Origin: DXYV01 sp045543215
Lineage (GTDB): Bacteria > Bacillota > Clostridia > Oscillospirales > Oscillospiraceae
Length of the DNA: 13,697 nucleotides
NCBI GenBank assembly: GCA_045543215.1
Contig: JAZQMD010000150.1
Coordinates: 1-13,697 of the forward strand
Direction of reading: 5' to 3'
The translations under genes were made by a program, and so were the position numbers. The notes under the pieces were generated by a model. The model worked only from the letters and a program-made list of their open reading frames with translations, did not search any database and had not been told where the DNA came from. Position 1 is the stretch's first letter. Each line of letters begins with the position of its first letter. Below, in pieces: positions 1 through 6,238 of this stretch.

Positions 1-44
1 ATGAGATGCCCAGAGGTAAAAACAAATTTTAGGAGGAAATTAAT

Positions 45-773
45 ATGGCAGTTGTATCTATGAAACAGCTCTTGGAGGCTGGGGTGCACTTTGGTCATCA
101 GACCCGCCGCTGGAACCCCAAAATGGCCACTTATATCTACACTGAGCGTAACGGTATTTATATTATTGACCTGCAAAAAACGGTGAAAAAGCTGGAGGAA
201 TCCTATAACTTTGTCCGCTCTCTGGCTGAAAATGGGCAAAGTCTTCTCTTCGTGGGCACAAAAAAGCAGGCGCAGGATGCCATACGTGATGAGTCCAGCC
301 GTTGCGGGATGTATTATGTCAATGCCCGCTGGTTGGGCGGCATGCTCACTAATTTTAAGACCATGCGTGGCCGGGTGGATCGCTTGAGCCAGTTGAAGAA
401 GATGCAGGAAGATGGCACATTCGATATGCTTCCTAAGAAGGAAGTTATGAAGCATATGGGGGAAATTGCCAAGCTGGAAAAATATTTGGGCGGCGTGGCT
501 GAGATGAAGAAGCTTCCTGGGGCTTTGTTTGTAGTGGATCCACGCAAGGAGCGCAACGCCATCAACGAGGCTCGCAAGCTGGGTATTCCCATTGTGGCCA
601 TTGTAGATACCAACTGTGATCCAGATGAAATAGACTATGTCATCCCCGGAAATGATGATGCTATTCGCGCTATTAAGCTGATTTCTGGTGTAATGGCTAA
701 TGCTGTGCAAGAGGGCAGGCAGGGCCAGGATGCTGCGCCTAAGGCTGAGGAGGCCCCCGTCGAGGCTGAATAA
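45..773 (+). CDS. rpsB: 30S ribosomal protein S2
   Basis: Structural protein of the small ribosomal subunit, bound on the back of the 30S head-body junction and needed for S1/mRNA docking. The 242-residue product is close to the usual bacterial S2 length. It opens with the family signature (LLEAGVHFGHQTRRWNPKM, about residues 9-27) and contains the conserved LFVGTKKQA, RWLGGMLTNF and PGALFVVDPRKE blocks. The last 15 or so residues are acidic and Ala/Pro-rich, a typical variable S2 tail. The start is set by a strong AGGAGG at 31-36, eight bases before the ATG. It is followed by a hairpin and then tsf, the usual rpsB-tsf pair. The upstream promoter and any S2 leader lie outside the window; bases 1-44 show only the ribosome binding site. 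Confidence 0.98.
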   Translation: MAVVSMKQLLEAGVHFGHQTRRWNPKMATYIYTERNGIYIIDLQKTVKKLEESYNFVRSLAENGQSLLFVGTKKQAQDAIRDESSRCGMYYVNARWLGGMLTNFKTMRGRVDRLSQLKKMQEDGTFDMLPKKEVMKHMGEIAKLEKYLGGVAEMKKLPGALFVVDPRKERNAINEARKLGIPIVAIVDTNCDPDEIDYVIPGNDDAIRAIKLISGVMANAVQEGRQGQDAAPKAEEAPVEAE

Positions 774-813
774 GGTTCAGGTTACTGCGGCAAAGTAAAG
801 TTGAAACATTTTT

Positions 814-847
814 GAAAGGCGCCCGTGCGCGTGGCGGGCGTCTTTTC
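814..847 (+). terminator. Intercistronic hairpin/attenuator between rpsB and tsf
   Basis: An 8-bp GC-rich stem (818-825 with 835-842, one G-U pair) is extended by an A3/T3 pairing and followed by TTTT at 843-846. This looks like a rho-independent terminator. As tsf normally shares the rpsB transcript, it most likely acts as a partial terminator that lowers tsf relative to rpsB, or as a processing/stability element. No clear tsf promoter is visible in the short gap. Confidence 0.7.
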
Positions 848-872
848 ACCATGATATTGGAGGAATTGAATT

Positions 873-1787
873 ATGGCGATCACTGCAAAAGAGGTTCAGA
901 CCCTGCGCGAGATGACCGGTGTCGGTATGATGGACTGTAAGAAGGCTCTCACTGAGGCCGAGGGCAACATGGATAAGGCTGTTGAGATTCTGCGTGAGAA
1001 GGGATTGGCCGCCTCCCAGAAAAAGGCCGGTCGCATTGCTGCTGAGGGTATGGCCTACTCCGCTGTTATCGATGGCGTGGGCGTGGTGGTAGAGGTCAAT
1101 GCTGAGACAGATTTTGTGGCAAAAAACGAGAAGTTTGTGGACTTCGTTAAAGGTGTGGCTGCCGTTGTGGCCAAAGAGAAGCCTGTGGATCTGGATAGTT
1201 TGATGTCAAAGCCTTTCGGCGGTGGACGCACTGTGCAGGAGGAGCAACAGGAGATGGTCTTGGTCATCGGTGAAAATATTAAGGTTCGCCGTTTTGCCTT
1301 CTATACCGATGGTGTCTGTGTCCCCTATATTCATGCAGGTGGGAAGATCGGCGTGTTGGTCAATCTGGAGACTGACCTGACCGCAGAGCAGGTCAGTGAG
1401 GTGGGGAAGGATGTGGCTATGCAGATTGCAGCGTTAAATCCCCGCTTTCTGGATAAGAGCCAGGTGGACCAGACTACCCTGGACGAGGAGCGTAAAATTC
1501 TATTGGTTCAGATGTCGAATGATCCCAAGATGGCATCCAAGCCTGATAACGTTAAGGAAGGTATTGTCCAGGGTAAGCTGGGCAAGTTTTACAAGGAAAA
1601 TTGTCTGCTCCAGCAGGAGTTTGTAAAGGACAACTCTATGGATGTGAGCCAATATATCGCTTCTGTTGCCAAGAGTTTGGGTGGTTCGATTACGTTAAAG
1701 GACGCTGTGCGCTTTGAAAAGGGAGAGGGTATTGAGAAAAAGCAGGAGAACTTTGCTGAGGAGATTGCCAAGCAGTTGGGTAAATAA
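873..1787 (+). CDS. tsf: Translation elongation factor Ts
   Basis: Cytoplasmic nucleotide-exchange factor that releases GDP from EF-Tu so it can rebind GTP and aminoacyl-tRNA. The 304-residue product is near the family length. It has an N-terminal UBA-like domain (about 1-45, with LREMTGVGMMDCKKAL) and the EF-Tu contact motif TDFVAKNEKF around residues 79-88, the hallmark of EF-Ts. The dimerisation/core domains follow, including the conserved VAMQIAALNPRFL. A GGAGGA at 859-864 lies eight bases before the ATG and fixes the start. It is downstream of rpsB and closed by the strong terminator at 1826-1863. Nothing unusual is seen in the coding region. Confidence 0.98.
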   Translation: MAITAKEVQTLREMTGVGMMDCKKALTEAEGNMDKAVEILREKGLAASQKKAGRIAAEGMAYSAVIDGVGVVVEVNAETDFVAKNEKFVDFVKGVAAVVAKEKPVDLDSLMSKPFGGGRTVQEEQQEMVLVIGENIKVRRFAFYTDGVCVPYIHAGGKIGVLVNLETDLTAEQVSEVGKDVAMQIAALNPRFLDKSQVDQTTLDEERKILLVQMSNDPKMASKPDNVKEGIVQGKLGKFYKENCLLQQEFVKDNSMDVSQYIASVAKSLGGSITLKDAVRFEKGEGIEKKQENFAEEIAKQLGK

Positions 1788-1825
1788 AACTGTTTGTTCA
1801 CGTTCATTTAAATACAAAGCTTTAA

Positions 1826-1870
1826 AAACTGTCTCATGGTAATTTGTTACCATGAGACAGTTTCATTTGT
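1826..1870 (+). terminator. Strong rho-independent terminator after tsf
   Basis: A perfect 17-bp inverted repeat (1826-1842 with 1847-1863) encloses the 4-nt loop TTTG and is followed by a T-rich tail. An A-run just upstream would allow weaker function from the other strand. It ends the rpsB-tsf operon and insulates the sporulation genes that follow. Confidence 0.9.
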
Positions 1871-1962
1871 TGTTACTTAGAGTAAGCTCATTAAGTCAGA
1901 TGAGACTGCGGTATAAAAAATTTTAATGAAGGGTAATATTGTGGAGAAATATCCTCTGAAAG

Positions 1963-1992
1963 GAATATTAGATTTGCTGACAGGCATATAAA
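1963..1992 (+). promoter_or_regulatory. SigE-like (mother-cell) sporulation promoter
   Basis: GAATATT at 1963-1969 matches the Bacillus SigE -35 consensus kmATATT. After a 15-bp spacer, CATATAAA at 1985-1992 matches the -10 consensus CATACAhT at 6 of 8 positions. Transcription would begin about 25 bases before the ATG at 2025. The spoIVF operon is a known SigE target in Bacillus, so site and gene identity support each other. This is a by-eye match, not an experimental start site. The rest of the 1864-2024 gap shows no other convincing element. Confidence 0.6.
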
Positions 1993-2024
1993 TATTCATA
2001 AGTAATTAATTTGGGGGGCATGGC

Positions 2025-3041
2025 ATGGAAACGGCGGTTGTGAGGCGGCGAAAGGTCAGAAAGAGAATGGGCCGTAGGAGCGAATCACTCTCCAAGGTTG
2101 AGAGGCGAAGGCTGATCCAGCTGGGGGCAAGTTTAGCAGTGTTTGCTCTGGCTTTTCTTGGGCGGAATACTTTTCCAGAGCGGATCAGCCATTGGAATGA
2201 GAGGCTCCGTCAGGATGCCGATTTTGTGGCTGCTTTTTCAGAGTTCGGGCAGGCATTATCCCGAGGAGAGCCTGTGATGGAGAACCTGGAGGGGCTTTGG
2301 GTTGAGGTATTTGCCGGAGGAGGGACGAGTATGGTCTATTCCATTGATCCGGGCTTGATGGAGAGGTACCGAACGGTTGGGAAGTTTGACCATCCAATCC
2401 TTGCATGGAGCAGGGCGCAGGCGTTGGAGAATTTGCCTTCTGCTGAGTCAGTCCAGGCGGTAGAAGAGGCTCCGACAGCGGAGGGGGCGCAGGCTTCTAT
2501 TACGAATGGTGAAGGGAACTCCGAAGAGCTTTTTCAGTCTGCTGCTTCGACTTCAGCTCCACTGTTGGAGACAGCGGTAGCACAGGAAACTGATCCTGAT
2601 GGAAAGGAGCTGCCAGATTCCGTCTCTTTTAAGGAGTATGGGTTGGGATTAAGCGGCTTGACGACCCCGGTGTCTGGGAGTTTAACCTCAGACTATGGTT
2701 ACCGGGATCACCCGGTGAGCGGGGAATATGGCTTTCATCGGGGGGTTGATATCGGGGCAGAGATGGGAACTCCTATCGCTGCTTTTGCCGCCGGTGTTGT
2801 AGACTGGGTGGGGTAGAGCGATGAAAGTGGACTCTATATTCAGTTAGATCATGGTAATGGGGTAAAGAGTTTTTACGCTCATTGTAATGAGATTTACTTA
2901 CCTCAGGGGGAAGAAGTAGAACTGGGTGAGATCGTGGCAACTGTAGGAGAGTCAGGAAATGCAACCGGTCCCCATTTGCATTTTGCTATCATCAAGGATG
3001 GTATCTATTTGGACCCTATGTTTTACATTCAAGTAGAGTGA
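2025..3041 (+). pseudogene. spoIVFA: SpoIVFA-like M23/LytM membrane protein interrupted by an in-frame TAG
   Basis: Probable SpoIVFA, the outer-forespore-membrane protein that with BofA anchors and inhibits the pro-SigmaK protease SpoIVFB. Codon 264 (2814-2816) is TAG. The next 74 codons stay open in the same frame and complete a 338-codon gene. Visible parts are a basic cytoplasmic N-terminus (about 1-27), one membrane segment (about 28-46), a low-complexity linker (about 135-200) and a LytM domain (about 215-338). Residues H238 and D242 lie before the stop. H286 (YAH) and H317-L-H319 lie after it, so the stop removes half the zinc site. No in-frame start follows the TAG that could restore the domain. 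The ribosome binding site is a G-run at 2013-2018. The full frame ends in a GTGA overlap with spoIVFB. Explanations are a nonsense mutation, a sequencing error or amber readthrough. Without suppression the product is 263 residues. A general M23 endopeptidase is the alternative identity, but the M50 neighbour and SigE-like promoter favour SpoIVFA. Confidence 0.72.
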
Positions 3042-3637
3042 ATTTATTGAAGGGGAGAATCCAGACAAGTACAGGCTTTCTTGTTTTGCTTGGATTTTTG
3101 TTTTATTTAGATGAGGGTATGGGGCTACTCTTCCCAGGCTTGCTGGCCTGTACTGTGCATGAGTTGGGCCATATTTTGGCTATCCATATGTTAGGTGGTC
3201 GGGTAAAAGGACTGAAGCTGACAGTGGTTGGGGCCGAACTGATATTAGATAGTCAAAGGCTGCTCTCCTACGGGCGGGAGTTGGTTGTCGCTTTGTCCGG
3301 GCCAGTAGGGAGTTTTTTGTGCGCTTATGTTGCTGCCCGGACAGGGGCTTACCTTCTGGCAGGATTAAGCCTTGGACAGGGAATTTTCAATCTGCTTCCA
3401 ATTCCTCCACTGGACGGGGGGCGAGTGCTCTATGCAGGTCTGTCCGCATGGGGAGGGCGATCAGCTCATCAGATTTTGTCTGTGGTTTCTGCAATAGTGG
3501 TAGGGCTTTTGCTTGGTTTGGGACTAATTTTGATTCAACGATATGGAAATCCAACTTTGGCAGTAACCTCCCTTTGGTTGCTGGCAGGTGTTTTGGGATC
3601 CAGATTGAAAAGATCAGAGTATGGGGATAAAATATGA
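3038..3637 (+). CDS. spoIVFB: SpoIVFB-like M50 intramembrane metalloprotease
   Basis: Predicted site-2-type zinc protease of the mother-cell membrane. In Bacillus the homologue cleaves pro-SigmaK. The 199-residue product is mostly hydrophobic, with several membrane segments. It has HELGH at residues 41-45 (zinc ligands plus catalytic Glu) and the second motif PPLDGGR with Asp126 as third ligand. B. subtilis SpoIVFB is about 290 residues with a C-terminal cytosolic CBS domain. Here the protein stops right after the last membrane segment, so the CBS domain is absent. The start is GTG, overlapping the stop of the spoIVFA-like frame by 4 bp (GTGA). No good Shine-Dalgarno precedes it, so translation probably depends on coupling. 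An unspecialised M50 family protease remains possible. Confidence 0.75.
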   Translation: MNLLKGRIQTSTGFLVLLGFLFYLDEGMGLLFPGLLACTVHELGHILAIHMLGGRVKGLKLTVVGAELILDSQRLLSYGRELVVALSGPVGSFLCAYVAARTGAYLLAGLSLGQGIFNLLPIPPLDGGRVLYAGLSAWGGRSAHQILSVVSAIVVGLLLGLGLILIQRYGNPTLAVTSLWLLAGVLGSRLKRSEYGDKI

Positions 3638-3645
3638 AAAAACTC

Positions 3646-3674
3646 TTGCAATAATATCTTATTTATGGTAGCAT
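3646..3674 (+). promoter_or_regulatory. Vegetative (SigA-type) promoter for rplS
   Basis: TTGCAA at 3646-3651, a 17-bp spacer and TAGCAT at 3669-3674, preceded by TG at 3666-3667, which forms an extended -10. Each hexamer matches consensus at 4 of 6 positions. It would give a leader of about 70 nt ahead of rplS. Confidence 0.55.
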
Positions 3675-3690
3675 GATTCAGTCTGAAAAA

Positions 3691-3731
3691 GGGTGGTCCT
3701 CTGTGCACGATTCTCTGACACATGAACACCT
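3691..3731 (+). ncRNA. Structured rplS leader, candidate L19 autoregulatory element
   Basis: The 5' leader of rplS folds into a two-part hairpin. The lower stem is 3691-3698 with 3724-3731 (one G-U pair and one G-A mismatch). The upper stem is TGTG 3702-3705 with CACA 3719-3722, and the apical loop is 13 nt. A ribosomal protein L19 leader is known in low-GC Gram-positives and sits in this position. Whether this copy fits that family's consensus could not be tested here. Confidence 0.4.
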
Positions 3732-3752
3732 ATAAACGAGGAGGAAATATTC

Positions 3753-4094
3753 ATGGATATCATGAAGCAGTTTACAGACAAGTATAAAAAGGAAGAGCCG
3801 CCTGTTGCCAACGTGGGCGATACTGTACGCGTCCATATTAAAGTTAAAGAGGGCAATCGGGAACGTATTCAGGTCTTTGAGGGAACTGTTATTGCCAAGA
3901 AACATGGAGGTATTGAGGAGACCTTCACCGTTCGCCGCATTTCCTATGGCGTTGGTGTGGAGAAGGTGTTTCCTGTTCATGCTCCCACTGTTGAAAAAAT
4001 TGAGCGTGTTCGTAAGGGTAAGGTGCGTCGGGCTAAGTTGTACTACCTGCGTGACCGGGTAGGTAAGGCAGCTAAGGTCAAGGAGAGCCTGTAA
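3753..4094 (+). CDS. rplS: 50S ribosomal protein L19
   Basis: Large-subunit protein located at the 30S-50S interface. The 113-residue product has the expected family length and conserved blocks: VGDTVRVHIKVKEGNRERIQ (about 23-42), FEGTVIAKKHGG and ETFTVRRISYGVGVEKVFP, then a basic C-terminus with KVRRAKLYYLRDRVGKAAKVKE. The GAGGAGG at 3738-3744 fixes the ATG start. It has its own promoter, structured leader and terminator, so it is a single-gene unit. The rplS-rbgA(ylqF)-rnhB gene order is also found in B. subtilis. Confidence 0.98.
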   Translation: MDIMKQFTDKYKKEEPPVANVGDTVRVHIKVKEGNRERIQVFEGTVIAKKHGGIEETFTVRRISYGVGVEKVFPVHAPTVEKIERVRKGKVRRAKLYYLRDRVGKAAKVKESL

Positions 4095-4109
4095 GCCTTT
4101 GCGTAGATC

Positions 4110-4136
4110 AAAAGGGGCGGTTTTCCGCTCCTTTTT
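4110..4136 (+). terminator. Rho-independent terminator after rplS
   Basis: A 10-bp stem (4111-4120 with 4125-4134, one G-U pair) encloses a TTTT loop and runs into a T-run. It sits 16 nt after the rplS stop codon and before the rbgA promoter. Confidence 0.85.
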
Positions 4137-4168
4137 CTATTATTCGACTGTTTCCTACAAGCAGAATT

Positions 4169-4177
4169 TGGTATAAT
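4169..4177 (+). promoter_or_regulatory. Extended -10 promoter for rbgA-rnhB-yraN
   Basis: TGGTATAAT: a perfect TATAAT at 4172-4177 with the TG extension at 4169-4170. No good -35 hexamer is seen at the normal distance, which is acceptable for an extended -10 promoter. It lies 25 nt before the TTG start of rbgA. Confidence 0.6.
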
Positions 4178-4202
4178 ATAGAAAAAGAAGGGAGGGGAGG
4201 CT

Positions 4203-5072
4203 TTGAACATCCAGTGGTATCCTGGGCATATGACTAAGACCCGTCGACAAATGGCGGAGGACATCAAGTTTGTGGATCTGGTAGCCGAATTGTTGGATGC
4301 TCGAATTCCTATTTCCAGCCGGAACCCGGATATTGACGGACTGGTGGGGAATAAACCTCGTTTGGTGATACTCAACCGTGCAGATCAGGCCGACCCGGCT
4401 ATGAATGAGGTGTGGAAGAATTGGTTGCGTAAGCAGGGGTGTGCTGTATTGGAGACTGATTCCAAAAACGGCCGGGGGATTAACCAATTTTCCAGGGTTA
4501 TCCGGGAGGTGCTCAAGGACAAGCTGGTCGCTTGGAAGGAAAAGGGACAGGTAGGCCGACCAGTACGCGCTATGGTGGTAGGGATACCCAATGTAGGAAA
4601 GTCTACCTTCATCAATCAGGTGGCCAAGCGAAAGTCCGCCAAGGCAGGGGATCGGCCTGGAGTTACCCGTGGCAAGCAATGGGTGGCGGTGGACAACGGA
4701 CTGGATTTATTGGATACGCCAGGTATTCTGTGGCCAAAGTTTGAGGATGAGGAAACTGGCCTTCATTTGGCTTTTACTGGCGCAGTAAAGGCTGAGGTAA
4801 TGGATAGCGAGACGCTGGCTTGCCACTTAATGGAGACTTTGGCCCAACGCTATCCATATGCCTTGGAGCAGCGGTATAGCTTGGAGCTCCCAGCCAGGAC
4901 GGGGGACGAGGCAGGTCTGGAATACGGATACCGACTGCTGGAAGGGGCAGCTCGCAAGCGGGGGTTCCTGATTTCGGGCGGAGAGACTGATACCGAGCGT
5001 ATGGCCAATATCCTGTTGGATGAGTTTAAAAGTGGAAAGCTTGGACGCTTTACACTAGAGAATCCGGAGTAG
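4203..5072 (+). CDS. rbgA: Ribosome biogenesis GTPase RbgA (YlqF)
   Basis: Circularly permuted GTPase that acts late in 50S subunit assembly. The 289-residue product is close to B. subtilis RbgA. The N-terminus carries WYPGHMTK with His9, the histidine reported as catalytic in B. subtilis. The G motifs occur in permuted order: G4 NRAD at 58-61 (Arg replaces the usual Lys of NKxD), G1 GIPNVGKS at 127-134, the G2 region GDRPGVTRG at 149-157 and G3 DTPG at 171-174. A C-terminal RNA-contact domain follows. The start is TTG, supported by GGAGG at 4191-4195 and by homology beginning at once. The stop is TAG; two codons later an in-frame TGA overlaps the rnhB ATG. First gene of a compact rbgA-rnhB-yraN unit. 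Confidence 0.95.
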   Translation: MNIQWYPGHMTKTRRQMAEDIKFVDLVAELLDARIPISSRNPDIDGLVGNKPRLVILNRADQADPAMNEVWKNWLRKQGCAVLETDSKNGRGINQFSRVIREVLKDKLVAWKEKGQVGRPVRAMVVGIPNVGKSTFINQVAKRKSAKAGDRPGVTRGKQWVAVDNGLDLLDTPGILWPKFEDEETGLHLAFTGAVKAEVMDSETLACHLMETLAQRYPYALEQRYSLELPARTGDEAGLEYGYRLLEGAARKRGFLISGGETDTERMANILLDEFKSGKLGRFTLENPE

Positions 5073-5077
5073 CTGTT

Positions 5078-5698
5078 ATGAATTTATGGGAGATAGAGGA
5101 GCGTTATTTTAATCAGGGTGTGAAACGTATCTGCGGTGTGGATGAGGCGGGGGCAGGTCCCCTGGCAGGGCCTGTTTGTGCCGCTGCGGTTATCTTGCCA
5201 CCAGGGTTGGAGCTACCCTGGCTGGACGACTCCAAAAAAGTAACAGCCCGCAGGCGAGAGATTTTGTTTGATCAGATTAGGGCTCAGGCGGTGGCCTGGT
5301 CACTGGCTTGGATAGAGCCAGAGGAGATTGATCGCTTAGATATTTTAAATAGCCGGATAAAAGCTATGCAAAAGGCCATTGATCGGCTGGAGATTCAGCC
5401 GGAGCTGTCCCTTATCGATGGCAACCGGGATCATGGCAGTCTTTGTGTTATTACCGCCTGCCATAGAATGGTTGTAAAGGGAGATAGCCTGTCTGCAAAT
5501 ATTGCGGCTGCATCCATCCTTGCCAAGGTGAGCCGGGACCGCCGGATGGTTGAGTTAGAGGTTGCCTATCCAGGGTACGGCTTTGCTATACATAAAGGCT
5601 ACCCCACCAAGGCTCATTACCGTGCACTGGATGAGCTTGGCCCTTCTGCCATTCACCGCCAGACTTTTTTGTCAAAATGGAGGAAGAGACGGTCATGA
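5078..5698 (+). CDS. rnhB: Ribonuclease HII
   Basis: Cytoplasmic endonuclease that nicks the RNA strand of RNA/DNA hybrids and starts removal of ribonucleotides misincorporated in DNA. The 206-residue protein covers the full type 2 RNase H core. The catalytic carboxylates are visible: Asp22-Glu23 in GVDEAG, Asp114 in LIDGN and Asp154 in KVSRDR. The conserved IAAASILAKV and HKGYPTKAHY blocks are also present. The usual GRG substrate-contact motif reads G25-A26-G27 here (codon GCA), an unusual replacement of Arg. B. subtilis RnhB is longer because of an N-terminal extension absent here. GGAG at 5066-5069 precedes the ATG. The stop overlaps the yraN start as ATGA, implying coupling. Confidence 0.95.
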   Translation: MNLWEIEERYFNQGVKRICGVDEAGAGPLAGPVCAAAVILPPGLELPWLDDSKKVTARRREILFDQIRAQAVAWSLAWIEPEEIDRLDILNSRIKAMQKAIDRLEIQPELSLIDGNRDHGSLCVITACHRMVVKGDSLSANIAAASILAKVSRDRRMVELEVAYPGYGFAIHKGYPTKAHYRALDELGPSAIHRQTFLSKWRKRRS

Positions 5699-6066
5699 GC
5701 GGGGGAAGGGCGGCAAAACTCCTGGGACAGTGGGGGGAGGCACTGGTGGCCCAAGATTTGAGGCAGAAGGGCTGGACTATTGTGGAATCTGGCTTTCGGT
5801 GTCGGTATGGGGAACTGGACTTAGTGGCTGAAAATGGGGAATACCTGGTTTTTTTTGAGGTCAAGCTGCGCAAAGGATACCAGTTTGCTCCAGCAGCCGC
5901 TTTTGTTGATAGACGCAAGCAGGAAAGGCTTTACTATGCTGCCCAGTCCTATCTGCTTCAGTGTGCAACCAGACTTCAGCCCCGGTTCGATGTAGCTGAA
6001 GTCTATGCCCCCCGGGGAACGGCTACGGTTTGTCCGGTGATTCATTATTTGGAAAATGCTTTTTGA
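5695..6066 (+). CDS. yraN: YraN family protein (UPF0102, endonuclease-like fold)
   Basis: Small cytoplasmic protein of the widespread YraN/UPF0102 family. The family has a PD-(D/E)xK-type nuclease fold and an unsettled function. The 123-residue product shows the conserved G-x-x-GE near residues 11-15, GELDLVA (Asp42) and FEVKLR (Glu55, Lys57), which together match the nuclease motif spacing. I chose ATG 5695 over the upstream in-frame ATG 5677 for two reasons. It forms an ATGA overlap with the rnhB stop, and the GGAGGAAGAG ribosome binding site (5679-5688) would lie inside the coding region of the longer version. Its place behind rnhB suggests a nucleic-acid role but does not prove one. No terminator is evident after it. 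Confidence 0.9.
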   Translation: MSGGRAAKLLGQWGEALVAQDLRQKGWTIVESGFRCRYGELDLVAENGEYLVFFEVKLRKGYQFAPAAAFVDRRKQERLYYAAQSYLLQCATRLQPRFDVAEVYAPRGTATVCPVIHYLENAF

Positions 6067-6090
6067 CCTGCTGTTCATTTAGTATAGAAC

Positions 6091-6119
6091 TTGACGAATG
6101 GATAATTTACTGCGATAAT
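6091..6119 (+). promoter_or_regulatory. Strong SigA-type promoter for thrC
   Basis: TTGACG at 6091-6096 and GATAAT at 6114-6119 are each one base off consensus. The spacer is 17 bp and a TG at 6111-6112 extends the -10. It gives a leader of about 110 nt before thrC. That leader holds two weak hairpins (about 6120-6134 and 6181-6202) and a possible 13-residue ORF, but no terminator/antiterminator pair or T-box features that I can see. Confidence 0.75.
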
Positions 6120-6238
6120 ACGTCTTTAAGGCGTATAAGATTAGGGTGCGGATGCCTGAGGATAAGAAAAAGAATTTAGAGGCTATGGATTAGGCCATTG
6201 CCTATACGTAATTTTGAGATGAGGGTAGTGAGCAAAGT

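Noticed and set aside
1872..1895. Small imperfect hairpin downstream of the tsf terminator
   Set aside because: The stem is short and bulged with no T-run; it is likely chance in AT-rich sequence.
2773..2964. A short minus-strand frame over the region after the TAG
   Set aside because: The plus strand clearly encodes the second half of the LytM domain here; the antisense frame shows no motif.
2817..3041. A separate small gene downstream of the TAG
   Set aside because: There is no in-frame start or ribosome binding site in the first part. The segment is the direct in-frame continuation of the M23 domain.
5677..5694. Upstream ATG for yraN, adding six residues
   Set aside because: The ribosome binding site would lie inside it, and ATG 5695 makes an ATGA overlap with rnhB.
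6120..6238. T-box or riboswitch in the thrC leader
   Set aside because: No T-box sequence, no terminator/antiterminator pair and only short weak hairpins are visible.
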